Shown in pieces: positions 22,155 to 34,931 of a stretch of DNA of 53,260 nucleotides. Position numbers and translations under genes: made by a program. The notes beneath the pieces are model-generated. The model was given only the letters and a program-made list of their open reading frames with translations. It searched no databases and was not told where the DNA came from. How positions within the stretch are numbered: position 1 is the stretch's first letter; the number at the start of each line of letters is the position of its first letter. This DNA is from Beroe ovata (Eukaryota; Ctenophora; Nuda; Beroida; Beroidae): positions 109,602-162,861 of the forward strand of contig CAMPET010000155.1 of NCBI GenBank assembly GCA_946803715.1, in the 5' to 3' direction.

Positions 22155-23846
22155 GTGTGTGTGTGTGTGTGAAGGGGGGATTACAGGAGTATCAAGTGTT
22201 GTTTCGTCTGCTCCGGGTGTCTGGCTCTCAGGAGGATAATGAGATCTCCCCCTCCTATAACATAATGGTTCCCTCCAAACTATATATATTCGGTGGTGGA
22301 CGATACGACACAGACATAGTGGCATGCGTGTGTCACAAAGGTGTCAAAATGGTGTCAGCATGAGTATGGCATGTAGAGTACAGTGTGTTTACTGTTATGT
22401 GTAAATTGAGCATAAATTGGGTACAGATAGAAAAGCGAGATGGAACACAATGATCATACACACGACCAATGTTGCACATTTCAGAATAATTTCGTAGATT
22501 ATGTTTCATTCGGTAGTTCCATGAATTTAACCTCAGTTATGAGAATTCATGTTGTGTTCACATCATATTGTAGTACCTCGATATAATTTGACGAGGAAAC
22601 ACAATTTGAAAGTCTAGAATGACATTCTCACTCAGATATTTCAAGAACAACGAAATTCGACAACACTGGAGGTACCCTTCAGGTTAATCCAAAAGTTCCA
22701 GGTCAATTATAGCGAGACAGCAAAATTATAGCGAGACAGCAAAATACTGAACAAGAAACAGTGAGTGAAATTACAGAGAACAGGACCACAATATATTCGG
22801 TCCTATGTCGGAAGTACAAATTAAATAAAGAAAGTGTTACCATGGTTTGACAGTATTACACGTGCAGCTCTATTCAGAGAGGGTGACAATGGACTGATAA
22901 GAAACCCGTATAGAGGCTAGACGGCGTCAGGAAATTATTCTACCCATTCCAATGTGAGAATTGTAAGTGCCGCGAGATTCAATAAAAATAGCATCATGAA
23001 TGTCTTCAGAGTCACAGAACTGCTGGGGGAACGAGGGAGAGAAAGCGCAACAAAGTGGACATGATGAATAATGAATGCGGTTACAATATAAGGTGAGATA
23101 TTTAAGGGGGGGGGGAGGCGAGACATGTGGTTATCATGATCTCGCATATCACAGATACCAATAATGATATCACACCCAGTGCTGTAGCAGCTGCAGTGAA
23201 CATTCTCTCGACAAGCAGAGAGCGCAGATTATTACCCGGCAGTGAAGTGCACTCAAATAATATACTCGATCAAATAATGACATGCTCTAATCGCTCGGCT
23301 TGTCACGTGGACAATGTCACGTGTCACATGCGCGCGCCACCTGCATCCCACACCACGCGCGAACCTGCAATAGTGGACCACAGATATCCGACACACCCAA
23401 GCAGCCTCGAATTCCGATAAAAAGTCCTGATTTGACTGTATTGGGGAATTTCCGCTTGGAAGTATGCATTCTTCTCACATCAATATCATATTCCTTTCAT
23501 AACATATCCCAGGGCGAAAACTCTTAAGGCAGGTGTTTAAAGTTGCGTTTAAATTTGTTAAGCAGCAACAACTCAAATGGATGACGAAATTCCAGCATTG
23601 CCAGCTATGTAAGATGCAGAGTATTGTATGAGCTTTCTGATCGTATTAAATTGAGCCATGATATCAGAACTGATATTCGGCAGTATAAACTCTATTAACC
23701 TAGCAAAGGGATTCAAAAAGATGCGAAATATGTTGCACGTGCAGCAACACAGTTACCATGGTGATACGAGTCTAAAGTTAGTACTGTGTGTTAAACGGAC
23801 CAGTTTTTGGCTGGATTTCCCGGCGTTTACACTGTCTCACTTCACC

Positions 23847-25385
23847 ATGGCACTCTCACTGATAGATTTGCTTGAATTACCTACAACCAAGCGAACTGAG
23901 GCCAACATTATTCTCAACATACCCAGCCTGAAGAGAAAATGTGATTTGTTCTATCACCTAACAGATAAAGAAGCATTCAGATTACTCCAAAATTGCGAAT
24001 TGTCCAGATCGACAGCAGATACTGCTTTACCAGAGGCAACGCACAACCTGTGCATTTTGCTGAAGGGTAAAGTGTCGTACTGTCACAAGACACAGAATAT
24101 GCAGAACAACACCACTCAGTTGGAGGAGACTGAGAAGAAAGAAGAGGAAGCGGACGACAAGAAGACTAAAGAGGTAGATCAGGCTGCTAAGGATAAGCCA
24201 GAGAAAGTTCCAGAGGAGCCGATGACCACAGAAAGACGTCGAACATTGGTGCTGGAAATGGTTGACCGAGTTTTAGAACACAGGAAATCCGTTCAAGAAG
24301 AAGTCAGACGTGAGGGTGAGGCCGAGAAGCAGAAAGCGAAGGTTCCTGAGACAGTACACGAAGAACAAGCCCCACCCAAGGTGTATTTTAGCCGGACAGC
24401 ACTCTATGGTAAAACCGTGGTGCAGTACTCGGATGGGTCTTATTTTGGGGGTCCGTGCTGTAACCAGAACAAGGATCCCAGTGCAAAGAACGACACATTC
24501 ACGTACGTGGCGGACACGAACTGCGCAATCATGCTGATCCCACCCTCCATGCAGAGTGACATTGTGAACTACCATTATCTGAACACCATCAGAGACAAGG
24601 AGATGCTCCTTCAATCACATCATGTCAGCAAGCGTCTGCCAAAGGCGCAACAGTCGGCCCTACTTCACGAGATGCTAGAGGAACACTTTGTGCACGGAAA
24701 TCTTCTTAGCAAGAGGGGAGAAACTGCGGATACTGTCTACCTTATCAAGGAGGGATTCGCTAGGCTATACCTGGATGTAATGCTTCCCAAGGAACGTCTT
24801 CCCGAGGCAGTCCAGCACCTCCCGTCCACACAACTCAAGCAGAGACTCACCAACGTCAAGGTGGAGGTCATGGATTTGGGTCCCGGAGAGTTTGTTGGTG
24901 GATTTGAGCAACTTCTCGGTCACTCGACGTACCTGTTCAACATAGAGGCCACGTGTGAGACTGTGGCTTACAGCATCAGAGCCCAGCAGTTTCGAGACAT
25001 AGTTCTGAGGGAGAACAGCAAACCTCTGCACGTGTTCAGGGAAGAACTGAAGATGAAGTGGATGGTAAGGAGGGAGATGGCAGACTTCACTCTCTCCCCT
25101 GACACGGACAAGATAATCAGCAAGCTGCTCGGCGAGGAGAGGGCAGAGGACGAGAAGAGCAACATAGCAGCTCACATTCAGGAGGTGTTGAAGAGTGAGG
25201 GACTTCTCCACCGGACTCTATCATCGGTCCCGTACTACATGAATATCAGTGTCAGCCCTACCGAACATCATGTCCAGCCAGAGGACCTGCAGTCCCTGAG
25301 ACCACCCAACCGTGGTCCCTTCGCCGATAGAGTGAGGAACAGGATGGTGGAACTTGGATTCAACTCAAGAAGAGGCATTAATTAG
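23847..25385 (+). CDS. Protein with two cyclic-nucleotide-binding-like domains (CNBD1/CNBD2-like)
   Basis: Intronless, 512 residues from the ATG in CACCATGG at 23847. The frame is open to an earlier ATG at 23658, but that segment has no domain character and the later ATG has the better context. The first beta-roll begins near residue 30 (SLKRKCDLFYHLTDKEAF) and is split by a charged, probably coiled-coil insertion at about residues 85-175 (EETEKKEEEADDKK and onward). It resumes at GKTVVQYSDGSYFGGP. A second beta-roll runs from about residue 265 to 400 and includes HGNLLSKRGETADTVYLIKEG and GEFVGGFEQLLGHSTYL. The phosphate-binding arginine motif of true cAMP/cGMP receptors (FGE...R-T/S-A) is not seen, so binding is doubtful. 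Related proteins are testis-enriched in vertebrates. Role unknown. Confidence 0.72.
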   Translation: MALSLIDLLELPTTKRTEANIILNIPSLKRKCDLFYHLTDKEAFRLLQNCELSRSTADTALPEATHNLCILLKGKVSYCHKTQNMQNNTTQLEETEKKEEEADDKKTKEVDQAAKDKPEKVPEEPMTTERRRTLVLEMVDRVLEHRKSVQEEVRREGEAEKQKAKVPETVHEEQAPPKVYFSRTALYGKTVVQYSDGSYFGGPCCNQNKDPSAKNDTFTYVADTNCAIMLIPPSMQSDIVNYHYLNTIRDKEMLLQSHHVSKRLPKAQQSALLHEMLEEHFVHGNLLSKRGETADTVYLIKEGFARLYLDVMLPKERLPEAVQHLPSTQLKQRLTNVKVEVMDLGPGEFVGGFEQLLGHSTYLFNIEATCETVAYSIRAQQFRDIVLRENSKPLHVFREELKMKWMVRREMADFTLSPDTDKIISKLLGEERAEDEKSNIAAHIQEVLKSEGLLHRTLSSVPYYMNISVSPTEHHVQPEDLQSLRPPNRGPFADRVRNRMVELGFNSRRGIN

Positions 25386-25946
25386 ATTGGCAACAAATCT
25401 GCATATTATTCATCTGTAATCTAATACTTGGTATACTCATGACACTTTTGTATTGTTCTGTCTTGCCTCCCCTATATTATATGTGGACCTGATTAAATCG
25501 ACCAGTGATGTAACCTGTAATCACAATAATCGGTAATCATACTGCATGGTCATTCCCCAAATTATACCATTAAACGGATATCCTGGTCCTTGGGAAGGAA
25601 GCAATAAGGTAGGGAAAATCCTGTTTGAAATACTGGTCATAATATCAGCAGTAATCGAATCCGGCACACGACTACAGCGAGGTAAATCTGAAATAGTCAC
25701 GGGATGCTCACCGGCCAATTGGGCGTCTCTGAGTCCACCACGTGGGTAGCACGTGGTAGCTAGGTAACGGCGCGTGATAACGCACTCAGCTGGAGATTAG
25801 CTGACGCGATAACGTCATCCGCTCACAGACAGTGACTTGATCAGTATACAACGCGCGCCGCGTATATCCTCATATTTTCACATCGGAATCTGAGACTCGC
25901 ATTTTACAGTCGATACAGTTTTCGTTTTTTTGTTGTTAGTTTTTCT
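25386..25946. other. Intergenic region between two plus-strand genes
   Basis: No open exon. It should contain the 3' end of the cyclic-nucleotide-domain gene and the promoter of the ETS gene. Confidence 0.5.
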
Positions 25947-28900
25947 ATGATTAGTAGTTGTACTGTACCGTCGATAAGGGAAGGTGATAGAATGTTCATG
26001 GGATCCGGCAAATGCAGTGGCCCTGATTTGAGTGGTGAAGCCAAAGTGAAACTTCGCCTGGAGATATCACTGCCGGCAGGTTTGTACATTGAACTGCAGA
26101 GTCAGAGTTACGGATATTTTCTCCCATTGATTGATATCTTCTCCTATTGATTGACTCCCCAGAGAAATAATGGCTATCGACTGCAAGTTTTCATGTATTT
26201 TTCATGCCAGTTTTTTCGTTATAAACGAACACCCGGTGCGGTATTTCCCTACCGTTCTTGAAAATCTTTGATCAAATTTACATTCCGAGGAATTCCTGAG
26301 TTAATCCTCATCGGTGAATTCTGATCTGAGGTTAAGCGGAAGGAGGTTTCCCATAAGATTTGTATGCGTTTCTCATTCTCAACAAACCATACAAATATGG
26401 TTGAGGAGTGCTTACTGTTAATGGATCTTTTATCTTCAAATATCAACCATAATTGTGGCCATCTTTCCCATTGCTGTCGATTTGTGACAATGATGGATGA
26501 TTAAACTTTGGGCATCTCATTGCAAATTGGTTTGCAACTCACTTATTACTTCTACATGGTCAACTCCAACGCACTTTGAGAAGTACCACGCCCAGCCCAG
26601 GCAAAGAGTGCAACCTGAGTTACCATGGTAACGGCTGGCCCTATCAGTCACAGGACAGCACTGATAAGAGTCGGGCACATGACCTGGGTATATATGGGTT
26701 CAAGCAGGATGTTCAGCTTAATAACGCGGAATCCGGGTTTTAAGCTTCAGCTGTCTAGTAGGGGGTGTTAAACACACACACGGCGGCATCAGATGCGTGT
26801 GGTGTTAAAATGTGTCATCCTGTCGCCGGAGATAAGGAAACTAGATAAGAAGTTCAGATGGGGAAGCCGAGGTTGAGCAGTGGGCACGAGTATTGAAGAA
26901 GATGGCGATACACACACATATGTTGTTGTTGATGCCCGCTGGTGTGATCGATGTTTGTACCGAGAATGTCAATGAATACTGGGCTACATTGTGGATTTGT
27001 GGATAGCTATTTCCGGACACAGCTGAGCTCCTCTTAATTTAGGTATTAGGTACCACATTATAGCCGAGAAGTGGTATATTTAGAACCTCGTACCAGGACC
27101 TTATCTTTCCTATTTTAATACATGCATCGGAAATGACTCCTTCCTGAATTATATTGGGCACACTAAGAGCACGTATCAAATTCCCTACATAGTTGCCGGC
27201 AAAGAATAGGAGTACTTGTTTTATAATCGCTAGAAATGGACACAATTTTCGGATGAGAACAGTTCTGCCAGCTCAGAGTTTACTGAAATTCCAATCAGAA
27301 TTATCCTGTTTGAGCTCAGTTCCCTGTTTGAGCTGTCACTACATCCATAGTGAAAAAGCGTGACACCAGTCACGTTATCGCTTTCCACAGATACTCAAAT
27401 AATGATTATAATCCTCTACATCACATGGCGGGATCAAGGGATTTATCCCCCCCTTGTGATTTTCTCCTTGTGATCACTCAGCAGATCTACTCACAGCGCT
27501 ATACTACTCAGACACGCGCACACTCACTATATAATCTGCAGTAAACTGGTCGATGAGTAACCTGACTAACCAAGTGTCCCCCCCCCTCGCCAGACCCCCT
27601 CCAATGGACCCGGAGACAGGTCCAGAACTGGCTGTGCTGGCTCCGTGAGATGAATAACCTGGATGAGGTAGACATCCTGCAATTCAATGAGGACGGCGGC
27701 GAGCTGTGTGCACTGTCACAAGACTCGGTAAGTACTATATATAACGTCCCTCTCTCAGTATATAACAGGGATAGTCTTATCTTTACAAGCTGAAGTCTAG
27801 GAAATCAAGAATAGAAGTTTCCATTTTGTCCGCCAGTTCCTTATGATAGTAGCCTAGCAGTGGGTCTGAAACCACGGTATTCACCCACTATTCGGGGCAC
27901 AATTAAACCAATTCAAGCGGAAATTCAGTTTCAATGAAAAGTTACCCATATTACGTCTGTACAATAACAAACCTAGCGTCTACCAGAATCTGAATCGCAG
28001 GAAATTGCTGAATAGCTCGATTCTAAAGGGGCGATTAATTTAGTCGGATTAATCCGCCGTAAAGGGGAGGAGAGTGTTTTGTGTAGCTATAATTAACTCC
28101 ACAATTACAGTCCTATAGTGTCTCCCTCTCTCTATCTCCTTGTTACAGTTTAGTGTCTGGCTACAGTTTAGTGTCTGGTAACTCATCTCGCGTATAAAGA
28201 GTCAGCGGCAGGTTACCCCTCATCCATGTTTCAGATTGTGGACAGGACTGGTGCCAGGGCGGGACGTGTGCTACGGTCCACATTGGATTTGTTACTCAGT
28301 ACCGCTTCCCTTGTTAGACACTCCCCACCACCGACAAGTGATCGATATCAGAGTGAAGGGGTTGGGGCAAGTGATCGATGTCAGAGTGAAGCAGGCAGTC
28401 CAGTGGTGCTCTTCAACTCTCCACAGCAGGAGCTGAAAGAAGAGACGTCTGAGAGGAAGGAAGGGAGTTTGGGCGAACCTATCACTATGTCCCCGCCGAT
28501 AAGTGAGCCACACTATAATAACGAGACACAAGATCAGGTGTCTCAAATTGAGACACATGAAGACGCTCTGGAGATCAGCACATCTGAACAACACCTCGGG
28601 ATGGCCGTGCCTCGTATTATCAGGTTAGTGATGTAAACATGATACTTGCGGTTACTATAGCAACACATCACTGTCATAACAGCACATCACTGTCATAGCA
28701 ACACATCACTGTCATAGCAACACATCACTGTCCTAGCAACACATCACTGTCCTAGCAACACATCACTGTCATAGCATCACATCACTGTCATGGACTGTCA
28801 TGCCAGGAGGAAATGTCCGGTACCAACTAAAACCCGTCCTCGTTCCCAGGACATCACCACCGCTCCAAACGCCGGGAGGAAAGGAGTACGTGAGGATCAG

Positions 28901-31900
28901 TGTGCAGAGTGGCGAGGATAGGGCACACCCAGTGGCGTGTCCTGAGGATGTGCTAGAGGCAGCGCACACCCTGGCTAAGCTAGGTGAGCTTTGCGAGTGT
29001 GCGTGTAGAGGCGTGACTGTGTAACCATGCCAACTTCGCTACGTTCTTTATAAGAGCACTATTGTATAAGATCTAAATATGAATATGTTATATCAGATCG
29101 GAGAAGGTCGTCGGAAGGCAGCATTGGAGATGTGGAGACGGCTTCCCACCACTCATCAATAAGCTCCCCACCTACTCCCACTGAGAGATGCAACACACAA
29201 CAATCTCCAAGCTCTGCTATTGACTGTGAGTAATCAGAATACGTGGGTATGGGGTGTGGGTGAGGGTATGGGGTGTGGGTGAAGGTATGGGGTATGGGTT
29301 AAAGTATGGAATGTTGGTGAAGGTATGGGGTATGGGGTATGGAGTGGGGGTGGGGGTGGAGAACAATATTGATAAAGATATACAAGTGTTTTCGAATCAA
29401 CAGCATCCCATAAAACGGCTGGAAATCTGGACAATAGACAGAAAATGATAGGCGATGCAGCTATACATGTGTGAATTTGATAACATCCCCCCCACACATA
29501 CACAATGGCTGCAAGATGGCAGACATAAGCCACCTTGGAGCCAACTGTGATGAGACTTAATCTGAATCCTGTCTGAAGTTAACTGTCACTCAGTGACAAT
29601 GATCTAATAATGGACTAATAATGAGAACTGGAAATTAGATCTCTATTTATCGGAGTTGAGCCACTGGATTGATCTTCCCCATGTATCTCATGAAATCTTG
29701 ACAATGAATTTCTCGAGAACAGCAGTAGCTGTTATCATGAGAATCCACCTAACATGACTTATGAAATAGCATGAGATATTCCATCATTAGTCTGATAAGA
29801 GCACCTCATTTTCCCGCGAGGGCGCTATCAGCTCTAGCCATACCTCCCAGTCAGACTAGCTGCAGATGCGACTGTCCTCCGAAAACCTAAGATTAGTAGC
29901 TGGCTGCTGGTGGCGCGCGTCTCTCCTCCCCAGTCTCCCCACTCTCCATTGAGAGAAGAGTCGTCCAGCAGTAATTCCCCAGTCTTTTCCTTCCTGTCTC
30001 TGACACAGGAAGAGACTATACATCCAGCGGAGAAGTGAAACCGGATTGAGCTACATACGACCGCTCTGACACCAGACATTATTTGGGGAAAACAAATTAA
30101 TAGGTTGTCGAGCCTGATCACTTGAACTCACTTGAGGATTTCCATTAGGAGGGTCGGAGGATGGGGGATTGTTTTGAAAATAACGAGATTCATGGGGGTC
30201 TGAAACGAACGTCTGACTCTAAAAGAAGAGTAGCTTAGCAGGGTCGAGTCTAAGATGGAAGTCTGATGAAGATGCAAAGATAACTCTAAGTAGGGGACAG
30301 ATACTTTGACCAAGTTGGAAAAATCTCAAGAAAATTCGGACCCTTTATCTCATGGTTTAACATCCTTCCCATCTCAAGAAACTCCCCATCCATCCCCACC
30401 TCACACCCCTCAATCCCACTAGGTGGCAGACAAGGCATCACCCTATGGCAGTTTATATTGGAGCTCCTTGCGGATGAGAACTGCAAAGACATCGTCACAT
30501 GGACTGATAGACACCTCGAATTCAAGGTGGGTATGAACCTCTGAAATAGTTACAGCTCATTCTAGAACAATTTCCAATGTCCATTACATCATTCGATGGG
30601 GAAGTTGAACTTCCATTTCAAACTATTATACCTAACTATATATACCTAGTTTCAAACTAAATACCTAGTTAAGTCATGCAAAATGCACTTTCTACCCCAA
30701 ATAATCTCCATGAAATCATGAGGAAATGAACTTTTAGCCCCAAAAGTCACCCACGAGACAGTATTCACACATAGTATATACGCCATGGTGTTGCTAGTGA
30801 GTTAGATCACCATAAGTCATAACATAACGCCCGTACGTCAATGAGTGATCATTAGCGGCTCAAATATTTGGAATTGCATCATCCCTCATCCCTCACATTG
30901 CATTCACACATACCGGTAATCGGTATGAGACGGATATTCACCTTTATAAGGAACAGTTCATTTTTAGGAACGATTACTTTTGTAACCACCAAATTTGTAC
31001 CGGAATATCAACAAATTCCTGATCAGAGTACTAAAACACAGGTTTCACGACGGGATTATAGGTCTACCGCGGTTATCATAAAGAATAGGATACGTGTGAT
31101 CGCATCGCACTGATCATGCAGTTTCCGGAGGTACTAAATACGAAGGAGCATATGTCATATGATCACGGGATACCTATTATAGTAGAGCATGCGCAGTGGG
31201 ACTACGTGGTCACGTGCTCATGATATGAGCGTGGTACTTGTTAGGTGAAATAATCATCACGAGGGGAATGTCGTCTTTGAGGGGGAGAATGGGTAGTTTT
31301 TAGAATTCTTAAATCATGTGAACAGTCGGTGTAATCGTTGGAAGTGAAATAGGTGGTTTCCAATAAGAGGTGAGGGAATAGCAGCAGGAAAATAGGGGAA
31401 CTCGCACTGATGGAAACACAGAATGGCAAGGGCGTGGATATTGGAAATCGAGCAAAACGGCAAAATGAATGACGCACAAAACGTAACAATTGACCATCAA
31501 ACACCTCTCTATATATATAGCCAATAAGGTTAGATCATTTTGACGCGAATCTTGGCAGGAATGAAAGCTTTGGAAGCTTGACAGCAATTATGTGTCAATA
31601 AATCAGAGTCTCAAGTCTATGGGACATGGTCAAATCAGGGCAGTGAAATCACACGATATATGAAGTCAGACTACTAGATCTGGCGGATAGCAATAATAAC
31701 AATATCAAAGGTAAGTATAAGTAAGTTATTATATAGCTTAGCTTAGGCAAGTACTGGTGAACAACAGGTTTCTTGTGTTGCACATGTTGCATAGTACACG
31801 TGAAAATATCATAGAGTCACAGTGACACAAGGAAATTATGGGAAAGGGTCGTTGCGAGCTGGGACTGCGTCTACTTAACAAATTAACTGGTCATTAACCA

Positions 31901-32980
31901 ATATAACTGGATAACGAGTGGTTAATTGTCATGGCAATGTTTCGTAGCAGTTAACTGGCGAGGGAAACTGAAATTCATATGCTGTCAGGGTATTTTGTAA
32001 ATGTTCGAATACTACCAGTCTGTCGATGTGGACATATTCAGCGGGAATTCAGGATTCAAAATAGACCGAAGTATAAGGACAGTGACAGGTCTCGGAATTG
32101 TAAAGTAGAAACACGGTAGAGCTAAAACAGTAGTAATCACGAAGGTGCCATTATCAGCGCAATCTGGAACAACAATAACAATGTGTGTGTGTGTGTGTGT
32201 TTCAGGTGATAAACAGCAAGGAAATTGCTGAGCGTTGGGGCATCAGGAAGAACAGACCGCGGATGAACTATGACAAGCTATCACGTGCACTGAGATACTA
32301 CTACAGGAAGAACCTGATACAACACGTGCCTGGGAAACGACAGGTAATGAACACACGTGTTATACGTGCAGTGGATAGGGGTCTGTCCCATAGGGGATAG
32401 GTAGAACACACCCCATGCATGCATCATACAGTAACATTAATAGATACTTCACAGTAACTTAGAATATAGACCGTTTCAAAGCGTAGAAAGGAGCAATTCT
32501 GTAGAAAGTACAGACATAATACTTCAGATGAAGTAGCTCTCGTAAAGTCACTGCTGCGACATAAATACCCAGGTCTTATCACCTGTACAGCTGTNGATAC
32601 AACACGTGCCTGGGAAACGACAGGTAATAAACACACGTGTTACACGTGCAGTGGATAGGGGTCTGTCCCATAGGGGATAGGTAGACCACACCCCATACAT
32701 GCATCATACAGTAACATTAATAGATACTTCACAGTAACTTAGAAGATAAACCATTTCAAAGAGTAGAAAGGAGCAATTCTGTAGAAAGTACAGACATAAT
32801 ACTTCAGAGGAAGTAGCACTCGTAAAGTCACTACTGCGACATAAATACCCAAGTCTTATCACCTGTACAGCTGTCATGAGAGTCACCCCAATTATAGTGA
32901 GGGAGCTGTCAGGGTAACAGTTCTGACTGTGCCATCGCTGATGATTTCATTGAAAACGAGCGCAGCCCCGCAGAAATTGC

Positions 32981-33016
<36 letters not shown>

Positions 33017-34931
33017 GTGTGTGTCCATAAAACTCATGTCGACATAGGAAACATGCATGGTACATAACTATGAAAGTAATGAGTAGGTTCTATAGTTTCT
33101 ACATTCTATCTAGCCAGACAGTCAGACACACGCTCACATGACTCTCTTCCCGCAGCTCACTCATTACACTTCATGCAAGCTACAATACCACATACCTTGT
33201 GCGGGTTGGTGCCCGCGGCCAGGGCTCTATATTCGCTGTTGCGGGTTGATCAAACTCCGACTCTTGCAGGTGTATTTCTTCGTGGAGCATCCCGAATCCC
33301 TGGACTTCACCCAGCTGTTGAGCGTTGCTCTGTCTACACACCCACTCCGAACTAACAGGAGGAAACAGTCGGCATTCACCAGTGTGCCGGCCAAGAGACG
33401 AGCATCTGCACCCGATATCCTGGCTCCGAACAAGGTGAGAGTTAATGTCATCATACAATAATAATGATAATTGTATACAACCCATTACCATTGGATTACC
33501 ATAGGTTTAGCGTTTCTCATTCTGTACATTGGTTCACGGAGACATGAACTATTTGAGAAATCCCCGGCTAAATCTAAACATTATCCAATGATCCGGAGAT
33601 GAAATAAGAACCCGATATGACCCATGGTCTATGGTCTTGGGCATATCTATGCCATGATGTTCTGTAGCATGCGGAAACTGTCAGACTTTCTTATAATTGG
33701 ATACAAACAGTCGGTCCTCGGACCTGTGTCAACTGCACTCCTCATTCAATGAATAGACATGACATAACCGCTAAAAATAAAACACCCACTTGGATTACGA
33801 AACGACCCACGATAAAATTCCTATTTTAGCATATTATTTTGAGTGGGTACGGAAATAAAATTCTAAAGCTGGAGCGGTGGCATTGTATTATCGACGACAG
33901 TGCCGTTATACTGAGTTTTGTTATAGAGAGGGATGTAGGAGAAATGTGAATGCCATGACAGGGATGTCAAGCTAGGGTGGCATACGTGACATCACAACTT
34001 CCACTCTGTGCTAATGAGTGACATGGTTGAACCGGGTAACGACGCAGTCAACACCTAGTTAACAGCTCATTAGATCACTGTTACCATGTCATGACACACT
34101 ACCGGAAACAGCGCAATTTCACGCCTAGATAATTAGCGGAAAATTCCCTGATAGTTGGCAAGGTTTGTACGAAGATGAAGGGCTTGACGTTGTTAATTTT
34201 TCAGAGGCCAAGGAATACCGAACCATTGTCAATGCTGCAGTATCATAACAAGATGGTGTCAGCACAACAACAACAGTCACGGGTGTCAGCACAGCAACAT
34301 TCACTGGTGTCAGCACAGCAACAGTCTCTGGTGTCAGCACAGCAACAGTCACTGGTGTCAGCACANAGCACAACAACAACAGCCACTGGTGTCAGCACAG
34401 CAGCATCAGTCACTGGTGTCAGCACAGCAACAGTCACTGGTGTCAGCACAGCAACAACATTCAATGGTGTCAGCACAACAACAATCACAGCAGTTGTTGT
34501 CAATGCAATCACCCTTCACTCAAGCATTGCCTCGGTTAATGACAACAGGTACCTATTTTACAAAATAATTGGAAAACTTCGTACCTGTTTTATCGTATGC
34601 TCAGTTTATCTCTCTCGATGTTTCCTTGCAATTCAGTGACCATTGCCTATATTGTAAAAGGGGGATTAGAACGGACAAGTCGGAGGCATAATAGACAATA
34701 GTAAAATCAAAGTCCATTTCAGGAAAGAGCCACACTGAAGCGAACCACGGCACCACTCTACACCAAATGGTGTCCTTGGAAACGCTTCTGTCAACAGCTG
34801 CTAACAACCCGGCGCTGTTAGCAGCCTCCTCGCTAATGATGACACCAGTTACCCTGTCACCCCCCATCCTGACACCACCAGCAACTTTCCAATCCGTGTT
34901 AGATTCAGGGATGGTAAAGAGGGTGTTTTGA
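25947..34931 (+). CDS. ETS-family transcription factor with Pointed (PNT/SAM) and ETS domains
   Basis: Ten exons: 25947-26079, 27594-27727, 28235-28623, exon 4 ending 28983, 29097-29225, 30423-30526, 32206-32343, 33270-33434, 34205-34548 and 34723-34931. A PNT domain spans exons 1-3 ([19 protein letters not shown], then ELCALSQDS). The ETS DNA-binding domain spans exons 6-8: [20 protein letters not shown], then [20 protein letters not shown] and [19 protein letters not shown], including the two arginines that contact GGA(A/T). A Gln-rich tail of VSAQQQSL repeats follows. The exon 4 start is unsure: phase fits only an acceptor at about 28774 inside a minisatellite, or a shorter exon 3 ending at the GTGAGC near 28501 joined to 28805. 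The [17 protein letters not shown] block is closest to SPDEF/ELF-type ETS, but I do not assign an orthologue. Two single Ns (32594, 34365) affect the gene. Confidence 0.88.
28655..28798. repeat. 19-base minisatellite in ETS intron 3
   Basis: Six or seven copies of roughly ACATCACTGTCATAGCAAC, directly before ETS exon 4. The last copies may overlap the splice acceptor, which makes the exon start ambiguous. Confidence 0.85.
29240..29358 (+). repeat. G-rich repeat, possible G-quadruplex
   Basis: GGGTATGGGGTGTGGGTGAG-type repeats start about 15 bases downstream of the exon 5 donor (29226). Many runs of three or more G on the transcribed-sense strand are spaced by two to four bases. Confidence 0.7.
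32317..32880. repeat. Adjacent duplicate around single N at 32594 (ETS exon 7 end and intron)
   Basis: Bases from about 32317 (end of exon 7, GATACAACACGTGCC) to 32593 recur after the N at 32595-32876 with a few substitutions. The second copy has only the exon tail and donor, with no acceptor, so it is best read as a second haplotype placed in tandem. Confidence 0.8.
34365..34365 (+). other. Single N in the Gln-rich exon of the ETS gene
   Basis: Counting this N, exon 9 is one base too long for its phase. Deleting it restores the VSAQQQSL-type frame through to the donor at 34549. It marks a join inside the CAG/CAA repeat. Confidence 0.75.

Larger units (their letters stand above)
19150..23846. 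other. Long gene-poor stretch
   Basis: About 4.7 kb with no exon I can support on either strand. It contains simple CA/GT repeats (about 19318, 20168, 20893, 21360), a minisatellite at 19887-20035, a single N at 20198 and a 214-base gap at 21941-22154. It lies upstream of both the C1q gene (-) and the cyclic-nucleotide-domain gene (+), so their promoters should be here. Confidence 0.6.

Noticed and set aside
21831-22325. Long frames across the N gap, and similar ones at 41659-42346
   Set aside because: Their length is made of unknown bases and GT repeat.
22935-23147. Minus-strand frame ending in a signal-peptide-like MMLFLLNLAALTILTLEW
   Set aside because: It stops right after the hydrophobic stretch and no donor or further exon fits.
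30868-31113. 81-residue plus-strand frame in an ETS intron
   Set aside because: No domain, splice or codon evidence; chance open frame in intron 6.
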